DNA of 64,000 nt from Meiothermus cerbereus DSM 11376 (GCF_000620065.1 NZ_JHVI01000012.1:1-64000), one strand, 5' to 3'. Positions 28,353 through 37,311 are shown, numbered from the stretch's first letter. Notes: generated by a model not told the origin, from the letters alone. Made by a program: numbers and translations.

Positions 28353-29003
28353 ATGCGCGTTGCTTTGGTAATTGCCGTCCTGCTGGCTTTGGCCGTCGCC
28401 GCTTTCTTCTTTTGGCAGGGAAGCAGCGGGGCAAGCGGTAGCTTTGGAGGAAACATGGAAGCCCTACCCTACAAATCCGACAAGCCCATTACCCAGTTTT
28501 CTAAACCCGAGCAGGTGATAGACCCCAGCAAGTTCGACTACTACGCCGAGATCGAGACCAGCAAAGGCAAAATCGGCATAGATTTGTTCGAAAACGAAGC
28601 GCCTATTACCGTCAACTCCTTCGTGTTTCTGGCGCTTAACCGCTACTTCGAGGGGATTGTGTTTCACCGGGTGATTCCGGGGTTTGTGGCCCAGACCGGC
28701 GACCCCACCGGCACCGGCATGGGCGGCCCCGGCTACCAGTTTGGCCTCGAGGTCACCCCCAAGCTCAACTATGACAAAAAAGGCCTGCTGGGCATGGCCC
28801 GTACCATGGATCCCAACTCCAACGGCAGCCAGTTCTTCATCACCTATAGTCCCACCCCCAACCTGAACCAGCAGTACACCATCTTCGGGCAGGTGGTGGA
28901 GGGGATGGAGGTGGTCGAGCGCATCGCCCCCACCGAAGGCCCCATGGCCAGCCGGGAGCGCGACAAAATCCTCTCGGTGAAGATTTTTGCCAAGCGCAAG
29001 TAG
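28353..29003 (+). CDS. Peptidyl-prolyl cis-trans isomerase, cyclophilin type, membrane-anchored
   Basis: 216 aa. A hydrophobic N-terminal anchor or signal ([19 protein letters not shown]) and a short linker precede a cyclophilin domain (about 65-216): the active-site region [19 protein letters not shown], then [21 protein letters not shown] with the QFF core and [17 protein letters not shown]. It accelerates proline isomerisation in extracytoplasmic proteins. hisZ starts 5 bp after its stop, so the two form an operon, probably with no functional link. Confidence 0.92.
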   Translation: MRVALVIAVLLALAVAAFFFWQGSSGASGSFGGNMEALPYKSDKPITQFSKPEQVIDPSKFDYYAEIETSKGKIGIDLFENEAPITVNSFVFLALNRYFEGIVFHRVIPGFVAQTGDPTGTGMGGPGYQFGLEVTPKLNYDKKGLLGMARTMDPNSNGSQFFITYSPTPNLNQQYTIFGQVVEGMEVVERIAPTEGPMASRERDKILSVKIFAKRK

Positions 29004-29007
29004 CGGC

Positions 29008-30123
29008 ATGATCCCCGAAGGCACCCGCTACTTCCTGCCCCCCGAAGCCCGCCTGCGCCGCGAGCTGCAGGAGCGTTTGGTGAATCTGCTGTATGGCTGG
29101 GGCTACGAGCCGGTCGAGCTGCCCGCGCTCGAGTTCTACGACCCCCAGCACACCCTGGCCGAGCGGGCCTTTAAGCTGGTGGATAAGAGCGGCGAGGTGC
29201 TGGCCCTGCGCTCGGAGTTCACCACCGCGGTGGCGGGGCTGCTTAAGAGCAACGGTCGGCTGGTGTCAGGCCAGCCGGTGCGGCTGCAATATGCCGGAAC
29301 CCTCTGGCTGCGCGAGGCCAACGCCGAGCTGGGGCGCAGCCGCGAGTTCAGCCAGGTGGGGGCCGAGCTGGTGGGGGTCTCGAGCCCCCAGTCCGATGCC
29401 GAGGTGCTCGAGTTGGCCTGGGCGTGTTTGCAGTTGGTGGGCTTTGCCGAGGCCAAGATTGAGGTGGGGCTGCCCGCTTTGGTGCGGGACTTACTGGATG
29501 CCACCGGCTTACCGGGCGATCAGAAAGAGCGCCTGCGCCAGGCCATCCACCGCAAGAATAGCCCCGAGCTCGAGGCCTTGCTGATGGGCTACCAGGTACA
29601 CCCCAGCCTGCAAAAAGCCCTGCTGGCTCTGCCCGATCTGTACGGCGGGCGGGAGGTGCTGGAGGAAGCCCGCCGGCTGCCCCTCTCGGGCAAAGCCCAG
29701 GCCGACCTGGACTGGCTCGAGGCCGTCCTGGCCCTGCTGCCCGAGGTGCCTTTGCTGCTCGATCTGGGCCGGGCCCGGCTCCTCGGCTTCTATACCGGCC
29801 TCAACTTCCAGGCCTACACCCCCGACTTCGGCCTGCCCCTGCTGGGTGGAGGCCGCTACGATGGGGCCTTGCTGCCCTACGCGGCTGGCTTCGCCCTGGG
29901 TTTAGAGCGGGTGATGGAAGCCCTGCGCCTGCCCCTGTCCGAAACCCCGCCGGAGGTTCTGGCGCTGGATCGGGCCCTGGCCCGCGAGTTGCGGGCTCAG
30001 GGCAAGCGGGTGGAGCTGGCCTGGACCCATCACCTGCGCGAGCTAAAGGAGTACGCCTTAGAAAAAGGCATTCGCTGGCTGGCGGTAGACGGACGGCTGG
30101 AAGAAGTGCTTCCAGGGCAGTAA
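29008..30123 (+). CDS. hisZ: ATP phosphoribosyltransferase regulatory subunit HisZ
   Basis: 371 aa, a HisRS-like protein without anticodon-binding domain: [39 protein letters not shown], the motif-2-like [28 protein letters not shown] and the motif-3-like [12 protein letters not shown]. HisZ is needed with short-form HisG for the first step of histidine biosynthesis, so a short hisG is expected elsewhere. The ATG at 29008 is preferred over the upstream TTG at 28987, which lies inside the cyclophilin gene. Confidence 0.9.
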   Translation: MIPEGTRYFLPPEARLRRELQERLVNLLYGWGYEPVELPALEFYDPQHTLAERAFKLVDKSGEVLALRSEFTTAVAGLLKSNGRLVSGQPVRLQYAGTLWLREANAELGRSREFSQVGAELVGVSSPQSDAEVLELAWACLQLVGFAEAKIEVGLPALVRDLLDATGLPGDQKERLRQAIHRKNSPELEALLMGYQVHPSLQKALLALPDLYGGREVLEEARRLPLSGKAQADLDWLEAVLALLPEVPLLLDLGRARLLGFYTGLNFQAYTPDFGLPLLGGGRYDGALLPYAAGFALGLERVMEALRLPLSETPPEVLALDRALARELRAQGKRVELAWTHHLRELKEYALEKGIRWLAVDGRLEEVLPGQ

Positions 30124-30173
30124 AGAATACCCCTTCTGCCCAAAGCAAAGGGAAAGACCCACGGACGCGGTAA

Positions 30174-30243
30174 GTGGGCGGCGCTAAGCCGCCCACGCGC
30201 AGAGTTGGTAGAAGGGCGCTCCCACCAAGGAGAGCACCCTTCT
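30174..30243. terminator. Tandem hairpins between hisZ and psrC (convergent)
   Basis: GTGGGCGGC (30174-30182) pairs perfectly with GCCGCCCAC (30188-30196) over a 5-nt loop. A second, bulged hairpin (AGAAGGGCGCTC from 30210 with GAGAGCACCCTTCT to 30243) follows. Neither has a good T-run. They lie between convergent genes and probably act as 3'-end structures for both. Confidence 0.5.
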
Positions 30244-30250
30244 CCCAGCC

Positions 30251-31042
30251 TCACAATCCAGGGGACTGAAACTGACCCACCATTACCAGGAGCCAGCGCA
30301 GCCCTACCGCACCGGCCAGGCCCAGGGCAGCCGCCCAGCGGGGGTTGCGGAATAGCAGTGCGGCCACAGCAATCAGCAGGCCGGCCAGGGCATACCCCAC
30401 CAGACCCTCGCGGAAGAGGTGTTCGCGGGCCGCTTCCTGAAGCGTAAAGGGGTAGGCCAGCAGCAGGCCAAGGCTCAGGGCAGCCGCCCAGACCTCCCAA
30501 CGTTTGGCCCAGGTGCTGCCCAGGAGTATTGCAATCGCCAGCACCATCAGCAGGGCCGTGATGGGAAAGATAGCCAGCATCATGCTGTTCCACAGCGGGC
30601 GGGTGGTGTTCACGGCAAGGGCAAAGCCGGGGTAGGCCAGGACCACCAGGCTGCCCAGAAGCATCACCACCCCCAGCACACCCTCGGGGATGCGCTCAAG
30701 GAGACGCACCCACTGTTTCAGCAACAGCAGCGCCACGGCAGCCATGGCAGCCGACAAGCCCCAGGCCCCCCACCAGATGGGCGCGCCAGGTTCAAAACTA
30801 AAGAAGAGCCAGATATGGCTAAACCGCCAGCGCGCGGGGGACTCGGCCCAGAGCACAAACAGGTCCAGGGCAATCAAAATTCCCGCCAGCCACCAGTAGC
30901 GCTTCCGTTCGGGGTGCTGGCGCAGGGTCAGGATGGCGGCCAAAAAAGCCATCCCGCCCGCCAACCCTACCAGCACAAAGTGCAGGGCATTGGTCCAGTG
31001 CCAGAACTCACCGGTGTTGGGCAGGCCGTAGAACTCGGTCAT
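30251..31042 (-). CDS. psrC: Polysulfide/thiosulfate reductase membrane subunit (NrfD family)
   Basis: 263 aa with about eight membrane helices, the size class of Thermus PsrC. It starts MTEFYGLPNTGEFWHWTNALHFVLVGLAGGMAF, the quinol-binding NrfD/PsrC entry region, and later has WAESPARWRF and EPGAPIWWGAWGL. It oxidises menaquinol in the membrane and passes electrons to PsrB without haem. The gene overlaps psrB by 4 bp (ATGA), so translation is coupled. The low sequence conservation of NrfD proteins leaves the exact electron acceptor open. Confidence 0.88.
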   Translation of the reverse strand: MTEFYGLPNTGEFWHWTNALHFVLVGLAGGMAFLAAILTLRQHPERKRYWWLAGILIALDLFVLWAESPARWRFSHIWLFFSFEPGAPIWWGAWGLSAAMAAVALLLLKQWVRLLERIPEGVLGVVMLLGSLVVLAYPGFALAVNTTRPLWNSMMLAIFPITALLMVLAIAILLGSTWAKRWEVWAAALSLGLLLAYPFTLQEAAREHLFREGLVGYALAGLLIAVAALLFRNPRWAAALGLAGAVGLRWLLVMVGQFQSPGL

Positions 31043-31623
31043 GATTCCATCACCTCCTGTGTGAGCCCTTTCTTGCTAGGGGCATTCAGGTAAATCACCT
31101 TGGGCCGGGTGCCCATATCGGGCCTTAACACATCCTGGCGTCCGGCGGCCTCGAGGGTTTTGGAGATCTCGCTATTGGGATCGTCCAGGTCGCCAAAAAT
31201 GCGGGCATAGGTGGGGCAGGTTTCCACACAGGCAGGTTGCTGGCCCTTGGCGACACGGTGGCTGCAGAAGGTGCACTTATCGGCATAACCGCCCTTCTTA
31301 TCGATATAGCGGGCGTCGTAGGGGCAGGCCGCAATGCAGGCTCCACAGGCAATGCACTTGTTGTAGTCCACCTGTACCAGCCCGTCCTGGGTCTGGTAGC
31401 TGGCCCCCGTGGGGCAGACCGGTACGCAAGGGGGGTTCTCGCAGTGGTTGCACTGCTCGGGACGAAACTCCACGGTCAGGTCGGGGAAGACACCCACTTC
31501 GCGCTCCCGAATCCACAGCCGATTGGCCCCGGCAGGCACCTGGTTCTCCATTTTGCAGGCCACCGCACAGGCGGCACAGCCCACGCAGGCCGATAGGTCT
31601 ATTAGCATTCCCAGGCGTGCCAT
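31039..31623 (-). CDS. psrB: Polysulfide/thiosulfate reductase iron-sulfur subunit
   Basis: 194 aa ferredoxin-like subunit with four Cys clusters for four [4Fe-4S] centres: CVGCAACAVACKMEN, CNHCENPPCVPVCPTGA, CIACGACIAACPYDA and CTFCSHRVAKGQQPACVETCP. The length equals that of Thermus PsrB. It carries electrons from PsrC to the molybdenum subunit PsrA, outside the membrane. It starts immediately after the psrA stop codon. Confidence 0.94.
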   Translation of the reverse strand: MARLGMLIDLSACVGCAACAVACKMENQVPAGANRLWIREREVGVFPDLTVEFRPEQCNHCENPPCVPVCPTGASYQTQDGLVQVDYNKCIACGACIAACPYDARYIDKKGGYADKCTFCSHRVAKGQQPACVETCPTYARIFGDLDDPNSEISKTLEAAGRQDVLRPDMGTRPKVIYLNAPSKKGLTQEVMES

Positions 31624-33924
31624 TTAGGCCCTCCTTTCCTTGATGAGTTTGACGACGCTCTTGAGCTTGGGCGCCGGTGCTTTTTCCAGCTTGACGAAGT
31701 TGTTGCGCAGCCCAGCCCCGCCCGAGATGCGATCCAGGGTGTAGCGGGTCTGGAGGTAGCTGTCGGAGGCCCCACGCCCGTCGGCCAGGGTCATGCCTTT
31801 GGCCTTGTGGCCGAAGCCGTGGGTGATAAAGACCGCGTCCTTGCGGATGCGCTGGGTAATCTTGACCCGCACCGGGCCTTCCCGCACCCCATCCTGGTTA
31901 ACTAGGTAGGCATAGTCGCCCGGTTTGAAGCCCAGCCGGGCGGCCTCTTCGGCATTGAGCCAGACGCTGTTGGAGGATTCCATCTCCATCAGCACCGGGT
32001 TGTTCTGGGTGCGGGCGAAAGTGTGCACCGGGCTGCGCCCATAGAGCAGGCGGTAATAGCCTTCGGGTACGGGCTGCGGGGGCTCATACTTGGGCAGGGG
32101 GTCGAAACCTGCCTTGGCCAGCGACTCGGAGTACAGCTCAATTTTGCCCGAGGGGGTATTGAAGGGGTTCTGGCCTTCTTTTTCCCAGTCGGTAAGCCAG
32201 GGTTTGCCGTTTTGCACCATGGTTCCCATGCTTTTCATGGTCTCGAGGTCGAGCCCCACCGACTGCATGCGGGTGTCGAGGTACTCCTCGATGGTTTGCC
32301 AGGGAAAGTACTGCTCGAGGCCGATGCGCTTACCCAGTTCTTTGGCAATCCACCAGCCGGGTTTAGTGTCGTAGAGCGGCTCGTGGGCAGGAACCCGGAG
32401 CTGGATGAAGGGGGTCTTGTGGCTAACCGTGACAAAGTCGTCGTAGCGCTCGAGGTAGGTGGCCTCGGGCAGGATCACGTCGGCCCACATCACATGCTCT
32501 TGTGGCAACACGTCAATCGCCACGTACAGCTCGAGGTTCTTTAGCGCCTCTTTGGTGCGTGGTACGTTGGGGATGGCGTGGAAGAGGTTGATGCCGTAGG
32601 CAAAGAGCCCCTTGATGGGGTAGGGCTGGCCGGTGATCATGGGCTCAATCAGTTCCTGGATGGCGGTGGTTTTGGCCAGGAACTTGCCCTTGTCGGCCCG
32701 GGGTTTATAGCCTTCGGGCTCCTTGTCCACTGCGGTAGGGCCAGCACATCCACCGGCGGCGGGCTCGAGCGGCAGAGGCGGCGTGGGGTATTTCTCCAGG
32801 TAGGGGGGCATGGCAATATAGAATCCCCCCTCGCGCCCGTAGTTGCCCAGTAGGGCGTTGAGAATGTAGGAAGCCCGCATACGCTGGGTGTCGTTGCCGT
32901 ACCAGACGGTATGGCGGGTGGGGGGAAGCACCGCTTTCGGCTTGTGCTGGGCCATCTCGCGGGCCACCTCCCGGATCACCTGGGCCGGGATATCGGTCTG
33001 CTGCTGGGCCCACTCGGGGGTGTAGGGCTTGATGTGGGCCACCAGCTGATCCATCCCTACGGTGTACTTCTCCACATAGGCTTTGTCGTAGAGGTTTTCG
33101 CTAATCAGCACGTGGATCCAGGCCAGCAGCAGCGCGGTGTCGGTGCCGGGCTTGATGGGCAGCCAGCGGTCGGCCTTGGCCGCGGCGGTGGAAAAGCGGG
33201 GGTCTACCACCACCAGCTTAGCCCCGTTCTTGCGAGCCTCGCTAAACTCCTGTAGCTGGGTGTTGTGGGTGTCCTCACCGATGTGGTGGCCGATCAGCAC
33301 AATGTACTTGGTATTGGGCCAGTCAATGGGCTCATGCCCGCCGATGGCCCGCCCGAAGGTGTACTGGGCGGCTACCTCACGCGGGGCGGTGCAAAGCGAA
33401 ACCGAGGGTTTGGCAGCGTTGGGGCTACCCCAGGCCGCGGGCAGGAAGTCCACAAACCAGCCATCCCCCGTGCCGTGCCCAAAAAAGGCGATGCTCTCGG
33501 GGCCGTACTGCTCCTTCAGGCCCAGCATCTTCTTGGCGATGTAGTCCAGGGCCTCTTCCCAGGTGGCCTCGCGGTACTTACCTGCGCCGCGCTCCGACCC
33601 TTCAATGCGAATCAGGGGCTTCTTGAGCCGGTCGGGGTCGTAAGTCTGGGCGGGTGCTGCTTGCCCCCGGGGGCAGAGCATGCCCCGGCTTTTGGGGTTT
33701 TCCTTGTAGCCATCTACCTTGTAAACCCGGTTCCCCACCACGCTGGCCCTGATGCCGCAGCGCCAGAAACAGTTCTCGCAAATCTGGAAGACCTGCTTGA
33801 CCTCCTTGGTGTACCAGGCGGGTGCAGCCTTGGCGCGGCTGGAGAGCGTGGCGGCTCCCCCCACGCTGACCGCGCCCACGGTAGCGGCAGAAAGCTTAAG
33901 AAAGCTGCGACGAGGCAGTTTCAC
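31624..33924 (-). CDS. psrA: Molybdopterin polysulfide/thiosulfate reductase catalytic subunit
   Basis: 766 aa, DMSO-reductase superfamily. A Tat signal (PRRSFLKLSAAT) is followed by Cys49, Cys52, Cys56 and Cys84 (CX2CX3CX27C) for a [4Fe-4S] cluster. Cys178 in SLCTAPRE lies where PsrA-type enzymes have the Mo-coordinating Cys. Mo-bis-MGD motifs follow (LIGHHIGEDTHNTQ, VVDPRFSTAA). Size and gene set match Thermus PsrA, and PhsA/tetrathionate-type enzymes are close relatives. It reduces polysulfide or thiosulfate using menaquinol electrons via PsrC and PsrB. The 5' end overlaps the chaperone gene by 29 bp. Confidence 0.9.
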   Translation of the reverse strand: MKLPRRSFLKLSAATVGAVSVGGAATLSSRAKAAPAWYTKEVKQVFQICENCFWRCGIRASVVGNRVYKVDGYKENPKSRGMLCPRGQAAPAQTYDPDRLKKPLIRIEGSERGAGKYREATWEEALDYIAKKMLGLKEQYGPESIAFFGHGTGDGWFVDFLPAAWGSPNAAKPSVSLCTAPREVAAQYTFGRAIGGHEPIDWPNTKYIVLIGHHIGEDTHNTQLQEFSEARKNGAKLVVVDPRFSTAAAKADRWLPIKPGTDTALLLAWIHVLISENLYDKAYVEKYTVGMDQLVAHIKPYTPEWAQQQTDIPAQVIREVAREMAQHKPKAVLPPTRHTVWYGNDTQRMRASYILNALLGNYGREGGFYIAMPPYLEKYPTPPLPLEPAAGGCAGPTAVDKEPEGYKPRADKGKFLAKTTAIQELIEPMITGQPYPIKGLFAYGINLFHAIPNVPRTKEALKNLELYVAIDVLPQEHVMWADVILPEATYLERYDDFVTVSHKTPFIQLRVPAHEPLYDTKPGWWIAKELGKRIGLEQYFPWQTIEEYLDTRMQSVGLDLETMKSMGTMVQNGKPWLTDWEKEGQNPFNTPSGKIELYSESLAKAGFDPLPKYEPPQPVPEGYYRLLYGRSPVHTFARTQNNPVLMEMESSNSVWLNAEEAARLGFKPGDYAYLVNQDGVREGPVRVKITQRIRKDAVFITHGFGHKAKGMTLADGRGASDSYLQTRYTLDRISGGAGLRNNFVKLEKAPAPKLKSVVKLIKERRA

Positions 33925-34444
33925 TCTGTATCACCTCCAAAGCTTGGGAAAGAAAGTGTGCAATGGTGCTGTAGAAGCCGGTGGGATCGGTTTCCTGCAG
34001 GACGGGGGCATACTGCTTTAGCCAGGGATACAGGTACTCCAGGGCCAGCGACTGGGCCAGGGCGGGCTTTCCTTCCAGCAGTGCGATGGCTTCACCCACG
34101 GCCGCTACGTGGTCGGGCAGGTCGCGCCAGTCGGGAGAGGTCTCGAGGCCCGCCACCTGGTACAGCTCGAGCAGCCGGTCAAATCCTTCGCCAAACAGCC
34201 GCTCGTCCAGGGCCATCCCCACATAGGGGGGGCAGGGAAGCCCGGCGGGATTGCTTATGAACAACGAGGTGTAGGCCGCCTGAAGCTCGCTCAAAGGGGT
34301 TTGGGGGAGTGTGGGGGTCGGCAGGCCGCGGGTCCGGGCCATCTCGGCCAGGGCGGCCTGTAACGCGCCCGAGACCAGGTCCTGCTCGAGGGCAGCCTTG
34401 GGGGGCGCGAAAGCAGCGGCAGTAACCCAACCTAGCAGTTGCAT
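33896..34444 (-). CDS. TorD-family molybdoenzyme chaperone
   Basis: 182 aa, all-helical. The family signature YTSLFISNPAGLPCPPYVGM (about 62-81, the YxxLFxxPxGxxxPPY pattern) and an ALEYLYPWLKQYAPVL helix near the C-terminus identify a TorD/DmsD/NarJ-type chaperone. It would bind the Tat signal of PsrA and hold it until the cofactor is inserted. It is the first gene of the psr unit and overlaps psrA. A 43-bp repeat shared with the rhodanese gene lies 41 nt upstream. Confidence 0.85.
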   Translation of the reverse strand: MQLLGWVTAAAFAPPKAALEQDLVSGALQAALAEMARTRGLPTPTLPQTPLSELQAAYTSLFISNPAGLPCPPYVGMALDERLFGEGFDRLLELYQVAGLETSPDWRDLPDHVAAVGEAIALLEGKPALAQSLALEYLYPWLKQYAPVLQETDPTGFYSTIAHFLSQALEVIQSETASSQLS

Positions 34445-34485
34445 GTGTACCTCCTGTCTTTACCCTAGGGCCTTGCTGGTTTTTC

Positions 34486-34528
34486 GGGGTCAGGCGAGGT
34501 CTTACAGCGGAGTCAGAAGAATTCCTAC
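34486..34528 (-). promoter_or_regulatory. 43-bp repeat, copy 1, upstream of the torD-psr unit
   Basis: 37 of 43 positions match copy 2 at 35054-35096. The copy ends 41 nt before the start codon, and TAGGGT at the expected -10 position follows (minus strand) without a good -35, as in activator-dependent promoters. Three GTC(A/T)-type subrepeats are visible on the plus strand. It is a candidate site for the NarL-type regulator encoded nearby. Confidence 0.55.
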
Positions 34529-34530
34529 GC

Positions 34531-34556
34531 AAAAGCCCCCTCGAGGGAGGGGGCCA
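34531..34556 (-). terminator. Terminator of the secreted rhodanese gene
   Basis: On the minus strand GCCCCCTCC, a short CTC-GAG apex and GGGGGC are followed by TTTT. It begins about 20 nt after the rhodanese stop and separates that gene from the psr unit. Confidence 0.7.
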
Positions 34557-34575
34557 AGAAGGGGGGAGGTTCTGA

Positions 34576-35010
34576 CTATTCCTTCACCACTGGGAAGTTG
34601 GCAGCCACCCAGGCTTTATAGCCACCCATGATGCTCTTGACGTTGTAGCCTTGGCCGCGCAGGAAGACCACCGCCATTGCACCCCGGTGCCCGATGCCGC
34701 AGTAGACCAGGATGGGTTTGTCCTTGGGCAGGCTAGCAATTTTGGCCGGCAGCTCGCGGATGGGAATGTTCACCGCACCCGCAATAAAGCCATCCTTGTA
34801 CTCGTTGGGCTCGCGCACATCCAGCAGGAACGGCTTGATGGCGTCGATCTGGGCTTTGGCCGCAGGGGGTTGTACCCCGTAGAAGTCGGTGGGCAGCGCG
34901 GTGAGGAAGCTGCCTACTTCGCGGACGGTGAGGGCCGAGAAGTTAGCGGAAGAAGCCAGAACCGGGATCAGGGCCAGCAGCACAACCAGGAGCAACTTTT
35001 GTTGTTTCAT
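34576..35010 (-). CDS. Secreted rhodanese-domain protein
   Basis: 144 aa. A signal peptide (LLLVVLLALIPVLASSA, 5-21) is followed by one rhodanese domain: FLLDVREPNEYKDGFIAGAVNIP, active-site loop YCGIGHRGAMA with the persulfide-forming Cys, and IMGGYKAWVAANFP. It could carry sulfane sulfur to or from the PsrA active site outside the membrane. It is transcribed alone between its own promoter (43-bp repeat, 43 nt upstream) and a terminator. It resembles the rhodanese in the sox cluster at 61867. Confidence 0.9.
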   Translation of the reverse strand: MKQQKLLLVVLLALIPVLASSANFSALTVREVGSFLTALPTDFYGVQPPAAKAQIDAIKPFLLDVREPNEYKDGFIAGAVNIPIRELPAKIASLPKDKPILVYCGIGHRGAMAVVFLRGQGYNVKSIMGGYKAWVAANFPVVKE

Positions 35011-35053
35011 TTCCTAACCTCCTGACTCCAGGCTAGAACCGCCGGCCAATTGT

Positions 35054-35096
35054 GGGGTCAGGGAAGGTCTTACAACTTCGTCAGAAGAATTCCTAC
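35054..35096 (-). promoter_or_regulatory. 43-bp repeat, copy 2, upstream of the secreted rhodanese gene
   Basis: Matches copy 1 at 37 of 43 positions and lies 43 nt before the rhodanese start. A TAGCCT in the -10 position follows on the minus strand. It overlaps the last bases of the response-regulator gene. Confidence 0.55.
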
Positions 35097-35707
35097 ACCA
35101 ATCCGCGCTCCCGTGCCCACTGCACCAGCTCGGGCTGGGTCTCCAGGCCCAGCTTATCCAGGGCGCGGGCCTTGTAGGTAGCGACGGTCTTGACCGAGAT
35201 GCCGAGCTTTTCAGCGGCCTGGCTGAGGTTGTAGCCCTGGGCCAGCAGACCCACCACAGCCCGCTCCCGCTCCGAGAGGGCCTCGGGGGCAGGCAGGCCC
35301 ACGTGCTCGGCCAGCCGGGGGGCCAGAAACGGATGCAAGTAGCGTTCTCCGCGGGCAATGGCTGCCACTGCATCCAGCAAATCCCGATCCACTGCCCGCT
35401 TGGGTAGGTAGCCGCTGGCTCCCCTGGCAAAGGCTTCGGCGATGTACTCGGCCTCCTCATGCATGGACAGCACCAGCACTTTTCCCTTCTCTCGCAGCCT
35501 GGGCAGGGCCTCGAGGCCCGAGATACCGCCCAGGTTCAGGTCGAGGATCCACAGCTCAGGCACGGATTCTTTGGGTGCATTCGAAAGCCAGGCCAGGGCC
35601 TCTTCGGCACTGGCAAACTCGACCTCCACCGAATGCAGATCCGCCTCGAGCAGCAGCCGCAGGCCGGTGCGGATCAGGGCATGGTCTTCGATCAGGGCAA
35701 TTTTCAT
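35093..35707 (-). CDS. NarL/FixJ-type response regulator
   Basis: 204 aa. The receiver domain (1-120) has the acidic pocket ED (8-9), phospho-acceptor Asp in WILDLNLGG and Lys in YLPKRA. The C-terminal LuxR/GerE helix-turn-helix is LSERERAVVGLLAQGYNLSQAAEKLGIS then VKTVATYKARALDKL (one continuous domain). It is the partner of the overlapping kinase gene. By position it probably controls the psr and rhodanese promoters, which share a 43-bp repeat. Confidence 0.92.
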   Translation of the reverse strand: MKIALIEDHALIRTGLRLLLEADLHSVEVEFASAEEALAWLSNAPKESVPELWILDLNLGGISGLEALPRLREKGKVLVLSMHEEAEYIAEAFARGASGYLPKRAVDRDLLDAVAAIARGERYLHPFLAPRLAEHVGLPAPEALSERERAVVGLLAQGYNLSQAAEKLGISVKTVATYKARALDKLGLETQPELVQWARERGLV

Positions 35708-36756
35708 AGTGGCACCACAAAACTAATGCGCGTCCCCTGTCCTGGTGCGCTTTCCACACTCAGGCTGCCGCCTAATTGCTCGATGCGTTCGCGCATGCCC
35801 ACCATCCCGACAGAGGTGGGGGCCTGCTCCGGGTCAAAACCCCGACCATCGTCGGCGATCAGGCCCCGCACCCGCTTGTCCCAGGCCGAAAGCCCCACAT
35901 AGACCTGATGGGCCTGGGCATGGCGGGCCACGTTGGTAAGGGCCTCCTGAATGACCCGAAAAAGGGCGATCTGCTGGCTTTCGCGCAGTTGTGGACACTC
36001 GATTTCGGCCTGTACCTGAAGACCGGTACGCTGCCGGAACTCATGCAGGTAGCGCTCGAGGGCCTTCACCAGCCCCAGGTCGTCCAGCACTGCCGGGCGC
36101 AGTTCGCGGGAGAGGCGGCGTACTTCTTCCAGGGCCTGCACCACCGCTTTGCGGGCTTCCCCCAGGTATTCGGGGCGCTTCTCGGTAATCTGCAACGCCA
36201 GCAGGGCTGCGGTCAGGTGGCTGCCCACCTCGTCGTGTAATTCCCGCCCCACCCGGCGACGTTCTTCCTCCTGGGCAAAAAGCAACTGGTGCATTAGGGT
36301 TCGGCGCTGGGCCTCGCGCCCTTGCAGACGGTCGATCTCGCTGACGTGCCGAAGGCCCATCGCCACCACGGCGGCGCTGAGGCTCAGGAATCCCTCCTCC
36401 GAAGGGGCTGGGTCGTCGGGCAGGTGCAGAACATACACCCCGAGCACCTGCTCTGTCGCCAGCAATGGCAGGGCCACCACACGCCCCTGCCAGGCGGCCT
36501 GCCGCGTATCCACGGCCATCTGGGCCAGCCCGTGCGAGGTCTGGCTGAGGGGGCAGTCTATCTGGCAGTTTTGCAGGTGTTCCAGGGCGGGCTGCCCTTG
36601 CCGAAAGCAGTATATTTCGCCACAGCGCGCCCCCAGGTTGCAGCACAAAACCTCGAGGCCTTTACGCAAAAGAACGGTTTCATCTGTACCCGAAGCTGCG
36701 GCCGAGGCCAATTCGGCCAGGGCATCACACCACTGCTGCGCTGCAACGTGCACCAT
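35704..36756 (-). CDS. Sensor histidine kinase (HisKA_3) with Cys-rich GAF-like sensor
   Basis: 350 aa, no membrane helix, so a cytoplasmic sensor. Residues about 1-165 form a GAF-like domain rich in cysteine: Cys10, 38, 39, 45, 50, 64 and 68. The kinase core is of the NarX/DegS kind: EEERRRVGRELHDEVGSHL with the phospho-His, ALTNVARHAQAH (N box), DDGRGFDP and GMVGMRERIEQLGG (G boxes). The Cys cluster suggests sensing of redox state, sulfane sulfur or an Fe-S cluster, comparable in principle to NreB. Overlaps the regulator gene by 4 bp. Confidence 0.88.
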   Translation of the reverse strand: MVHVAAQQWCDALAELASAAASGTDETVLLRKGLEVLCCNLGARCGEIYCFRQGQPALEHLQNCQIDCPLSQTSHGLAQMAVDTRQAAWQGRVVALPLLATEQVLGVYVLHLPDDPAPSEEGFLSLSAAVVAMGLRHVSEIDRLQGREAQRRTLMHQLLFAQEEERRRVGRELHDEVGSHLTAALLALQITEKRPEYLGEARKAVVQALEEVRRLSRELRPAVLDDLGLVKALERYLHEFRQRTGLQVQAEIECPQLRESQQIALFRVIQEALTNVARHAQAHQVYVGLSAWDKRVRGLIADDGRGFDPEQAPTSVGMVGMRERIEQLGGSLSVESAPGQGTRISFVVPL

Positions 36757-36843
36757 GCTTCACAGCCTAGTATGTCCTGGAATAACGTTTGTCCCTGTTC
36801 ATGCAAACGACAAGAAAAGGGCTTCCCCCCGAGGGCAAACCGG

Positions 36844-37311
36844 TCATAGCGGCAACTCGGTGGTGCTCTTGACCTGCCGCAGCACCGCCGAGGAGATGAC
36901 CGTGCTGAGGCCCGGGATGGCGGTCAGGTGGTCCAGCAAAAACTTCTGAAAGTCGTTCAGGTCGGCCACCATAATCTTGAGCAGGAAGTCGTCCTCGCCC
37001 ATCACCACATGGCACTCGGTCACCTCGGGGTATTGCAGCACCTCCTGCTCGAAGCGCTCCACATCGGCGCGGCTCTTGTGGTCGAGCTTGACCCGCACAA
37101 AGACGCACAGGCTGCGGCCAATCTTATCTTTGTCCAGCAGGGCCACATAGCCGCGAATCACCCCCAGTTCCTCCAGCCGCCTTACCCGGCGCAGGCAGGT
37201 GGAGGGGGAAAGGTTGACCTGCTCGGCCAGTTCGTTGTTGGGGATGTTGGCCTGGCGTTGCAGGATGCTCAGGATTTTGCGGTCTTTCTTATCCAGTTCA
37301 ATTGCTGCCAT
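36844..37311 (-). CDS. Lrp/AsnC-family transcriptional regulator
   Basis: About 155 aa: N-terminal helix-turn-helix (LDKKDRKILSILQRQANIPNNELAEQV, then NLSPSTCLRRVRRLEELGVI) and a C-terminal RAM ligand domain (VFVRVKLDHKSRADVERFE, VTECHVVMGEDDFLLKI). Lrp proteins form octamers and respond to amino acids. It is divergent from the Cys/Met lyase gene and may regulate it. The frame allows a start at 37332, but a TAAAAT box lies close before MAAIELDKKD, the usual Lrp beginning. Confidence 0.9.
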   Translation of the reverse strand: MAAIELDKKDRKILSILQRQANIPNNELAEQVNLSPSTCLRRVRRLEELGVIRGYVALLDKDKIGRSLCVFVRVKLDHKSRADVERFEQEVLQYPEVTECHVVMGEDDFLLKIMVADLNDFQKFLLDHLTAIPGLSTVISSAVLRQVKSTTELPL

